A stretch of DNA of 36,011 bases from an uncultured Pelagibacteraceae bacterium. Lineage in GTDB: Bacteria; Pseudomonadota; Alphaproteobacteria; Pelagibacterales; Pelagibacteraceae. Numbering within the stretch: position 1 is the stretch's first letter; every line of letters begins with the position of its first letter. The position numbers were made by a program, and so were the translations under genes. Shown here one piece after another: positions 33,972 through 36,011 of the stretch. The DNA lies in NCBI GenBank assembly GCA_902596375.1, contig CACJTU010000009.1:1-36011 (forward strand), in the 5' to 3' direction. A model generated the notes under the pieces. The model did not search any database, was not told the DNA's origin, and was given only the letters and a program-made list of their open reading frames with translations.

Positions 33972-35108
33972 ATGAGTCCAGAAATTCTCACTCTATATTA
34001 CAATCATTCTGTTACAGATATAGCAATAACTATTATTATATTTTTTTTATCAATATTAACAACCATCTACACTAGAAACATTCTTCAGTTAAATAAAGTT
34101 TCTACTTTACTTATTTTTAGTGCGCATAATATTATATTTCCTATCTACATGTTGTATTTGTTTAAATTTGGAAGTGATTCATTGACCTATTTTATTTATT
34201 TTCATGAATATGATTTTGTAAAAGTTGAAACAGGGCATATTTTTATGAATAAAATAATCAATTTTTTTGATTTTTTAAAATTGAATTTTTACAATATAAA
34301 TTATTTAGTTTCTGTACTTTCTCTTTTTTCTTTTTATCTATATTTGAAGATAATAGAAAATTTAAAAATTAGAGACAAAGTTGATTATTATATCTTAGTT
34401 TCTTTTATATGTTTACCATCACTTCATTTTTGGAATATAGGTTTTAGTAAAGATACTTTAACATTTTTTTCTATTTCTTTAATAATCTATCAAATGGTAA
34501 AATCAAAACCAAATATACTTATAGTGGTTATAGTATTATTACTTTTGTATTATGTACGACCACATATAAGTTTAATTGTATTTGTTTCTGTAATTTTTTA
34601 TTACTTAATTAATATTAAAAGCAATCTTTCAAAATTTATAATTATTATTTTATCTCTTTCTCTTAGTCCGCTTTATTTAAAATCAATTTTTAATTTTACA
34701 GACTTAGGAAGTATATTTACTTTTTTGAATATATTTCAGGACTTATATGTTGAAAAAGAGAAAACAGCATTATATTCAGATACAAATTTTCTTCTTAAAA
34801 TGTTTTATTATATGTTTATGCCAAATCTTTTTTCATTAAAAGATACAAGTACTATTTATTTATTAGCATCGTTAGAAAACACTATTTTAATATTTTTTTT
34901 TATTAAAATATTTACGCTCAAGACTTTCAGCTATAAAAATTTTAAAATGTACTCTTTTCTTATAGTTTTCTCATTTATTTCACTACCTCTTTTAGCTTAT
35001 GTAACTTCAAATATTGGAGTAGCAATGAGACAAAAATGGATTTTCTTACCTGCCCTGTTTATTTTATTATCTTCGATTAAGTATAAAAAATTTAAAAATA
35101 ATTTTTAA
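33972..35108 (+). CDS. Polytopic membrane protein, Wzy-like polysaccharide polymerase candidate
   Basis: The 378-residue protein has about ten membrane segments. Small conserved-looking polar patches between them, FGSDSLTYF (66-74), GFSKDTL (157-163), YVRPHIS (194-200, R196 and H198) and a late NIGVAMRQKW, are typical of a Wzy/EpsG-like family in O-antigen loci. Wzy joins repeat units at the periplasmic face. No other polymerase candidate is in the window. Its 3' end overlaps the convergent Wzz-like gene by 17 bases. Wzy proteins vary widely in sequence, so the role is inferred from topology and place. Confidence 0.65.
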   Translation: MSPEILTLYYNHSVTDIAITIIIFFLSILTTIYTRNILQLNKVSTLLIFSAHNIIFPIYMLYLFKFGSDSLTYFIYFHEYDFVKVETGHIFMNKIINFFDFLKLNFYNINYLVSVLSLFSFYLYLKIIENLKIRDKVDYYILVSFICLPSLHFWNIGFSKDTLTFFSISLIIYQMVKSKPNILIVVIVLLLLYYVRPHISLIVFVSVIFYYLINIKSNLSKFIIIILSLSLSPLYLKSIFNFTDLGSIFTFLNIFQDLYVEKEKTALYSDTNFLLKMFYYMFMPNLFSLKDTSTIYLLASLENTILIFFFIKIFTLKTFSYKNFKMYSFLIVFSFISLPLLAYVTSNIGVAMRQKWIFLPALFILLSSIKYKKFKNNF

Positions 35109-35676
35109 ATTTTTTAAAATTTAGAGATAAATAATAAATTAATAACAATACAATACTTAATATAAACAGGTATATTTTTCTTTTTGTCTTCTCTTTATTT
35201 TTAAAAACTTCTAAATCTAAAGGGGTTATGGTACCAAATAATATTTTTTTATCACCAATACTGTTAAATAAGAGTGGGTTTGAAAATAAAGACCTCTCTT
35301 GATTGTTTAATTGTGAAAAATAAAATTCTTCAATCATTTCATTCACATATGCGGCTCGTTTCAATACATCACTATATGTTTTCTCACAAACTTTTTTTGT
35401 ATCTCCTCTAAAAACTAAATTGTATCCATGAAGAGATACATTTTTAAAATTTTCTATTTCTAGATTGTTTATGAAAACTTCATCAACGATTGCTAGATTA
35501 TTTATAGCTTGAGAAATAATAATTCTAGCTGAACCTAAACAAGTTTCATTTTCAACTGTTCTTTCATAAAAAAATAAAATAATTTGAGGTAATATAAATA
35601 TAAGTATAGCTTTCTTAAAATTATTTATGATAAATAAAAACAATGACTCAGAAATACTAAATTTTTGTGTGCGCAT
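35092..35676 (-). CDS. Short Wzz-like membrane protein (chain-length regulator candidate)
   Basis: The 194-residue minus-strand protein has one membrane segment near each end (about 18-35 and 168-186) and a periplasmic middle, the topology of Wzz polysaccharide co-polymerases. The middle includes RTVENETCLGSARIII and a stretch before the second segment with PLDLEVFKNKEKTKRK, resembling the junction of Wzz proteins although the Pro-rich motif is weak. It is much shorter than typical Wzz (about 320). Its tail-to-tail overlap with the Wzy-like gene supports a linked role. The call is tentative. Confidence 0.5.
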   Translation of the reverse strand: MRTQKFSISESLFLFIINNFKKAILIFILPQIILFFYERTVENETCLGSARIIISQAINNLAIVDEVFINNLEIENFKNVSLHGYNLVFRGDTKKVCEKTYSDVLKRAAYVNEMIEEFYFSQLNNQERSLFSNPLLFNSIGDKKILFGTITPLDLEVFKNKEKTKRKIYLFILSIVLLLIYYLSLNFKKFKNYF

Positions 35677-35712
35677 ATATAAATTTAATTAATAAATTAA
35701 TAATTACTTATA

Positions 35713-36011
35713 ATGAAAATAGCAATAATTGGTAGCGGATTTTTTGGATTGGGATGTGCTTTTGAACTTTCAAAAATGGGCCATGAAGTTAATATTTTTG
35801 AAAAAGAAAAAGATATTCTTCAAGGAGCATCTAAAAAAAATCAATTTAGATTTCATCTGGGTTACCATTACCCCAGATCACAAGAAACTGTAGATGAACT
35901 AAAAAAAGCGAATAGATATTTCACAAAATTTTATTCGAACACTGTATTTGGTAATACTAAAAATTATTATGCAATTTCAAAAAATAAATCAAAAATTTCA
36001 CTTAAAAGTTA
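35713..36011 (+). CDS. FAD-dependent oxidoreductase, 5' part (runs off the window)
   Basis: An open frame of 99 complete codons starts at ATG 35713 and continues past the window end. Residues 6-14 (IGSGFFGLG) form a dinucleotide-binding motif, with an acidic E30 after the second strand (NIFEKE) as in FAD proteins of the DAO type. HLGYHYPRS at about 48-56 is seen in FAD-dependent oxidoreductases of LPS loci. It is divergent from the Wzz-like gene with a 36-base gap. Likely oxidises a sugar or lipid substrate; the rest of the protein is needed to say more. Confidence 0.75.
   Translation, partial: MKIAIIGSGFFGLGCAFELSKMGHEVNIFEKEKDILQGASKKNQFRFHLGYHYPRSQETVDELKKANRYFTKFYSNTVFGNTKNYYAISKNKSKISLKS

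Noticed and set aside
1-36011. CRISPR arrays, tRNA, rRNA, insertion sequences or phage genes
   Set aside because: No regularly spaced repeats, transposase or integrase motifs, or tRNA/rRNA-like sequence were found by eye; AT-rich short repeats are explained by composition.

Overview
The window is a dense, very AT-rich block of surface-polysaccharide genes from a free-living bacterium with a streamlined genome. Base composition (long A and T runs, Lys/Asn/Ile-rich proteins), almost no spacing between genes, and the content (sugar-nucleotide enzymes, glycosyltransferases, flippase and polymerase candidates) fit the hypervariable O-antigen/surface-glycan island of a SAR11 (Pelagibacterales) genome. 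That assignment is inference: no rRNA, tRNA or housekeeping marker is present to anchor it.

Layout. (1) 110-2735: a B12-binding-type radical SAM protein and a PhyH-type dioxygenase. (2) 2836-8591: a sugar module with a transketolase split into two genes, a GHMP kinase of the heptose-phosphate kinase type, a PLP enzyme whose catalytic Lys position is His (ColD/RfbH-type dehydratase rather than aminotransferase), and two extended SDRs. (3) 8593-13266: an ABC exporter of the lipid-linked-oligosaccharide flippase type, a glycosyltransferase and two Gfo/Idh oxidoreductases. (4) 13267-21111: a nonulosonic (sialic/legionaminic-like) acid module, NeuD-NeuB-NeuC, then an N-acetyl-sugar amidotransferase with HisF and HisH paralogues, a Gfo/Idh protein, the CMP-transferase NeuA and a PtmA-like SDR. 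(5) 21114-28771: a probable glycosyltransferase, a PFTS-motif protein, a DesII-like radical SAM enzyme, a short Gfo/Idh protein, a PseB-like dehydratase, an RmlD-like reductase and a zinc-ribbon methyltransferase. (6) 28773-36011: mixed-strand genes: TylF-type and FkbM-type methyltransferases, a GT2 glycosyltransferase, ATP-grasp, HAD and PIG-L enzymes, a Wzy-like membrane protein, a short Wzz-like protein and the start of an FAD oxidoreductase.

Genes from 2836 to 28771 (26 in a row on the plus strand) are joined by overlaps such as ATGA/GTGA/TTGA or by gaps of at most 25 bases, so they probably form one very long or a few nested transcription units. Together the window encodes synthesis, decoration, membrane translocation and polymerisation of a complex glycan with at least one nonulosonic acid, probably acetamidino-modified, and one or more deoxy sugars. 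The most unusual parts are the split-transketolase/His-PLP module (2836-8591) and the DesII-like radical SAM gene (23680-25203).

The only stretch approaching 300 bases without a gene is 32009-32276; it holds a perfect 12-bp AT inverted repeat just before the PIG-L gene. No tRNA, rRNA, CRISPR array, insertion sequence or GC-rich terminator hairpin was seen.
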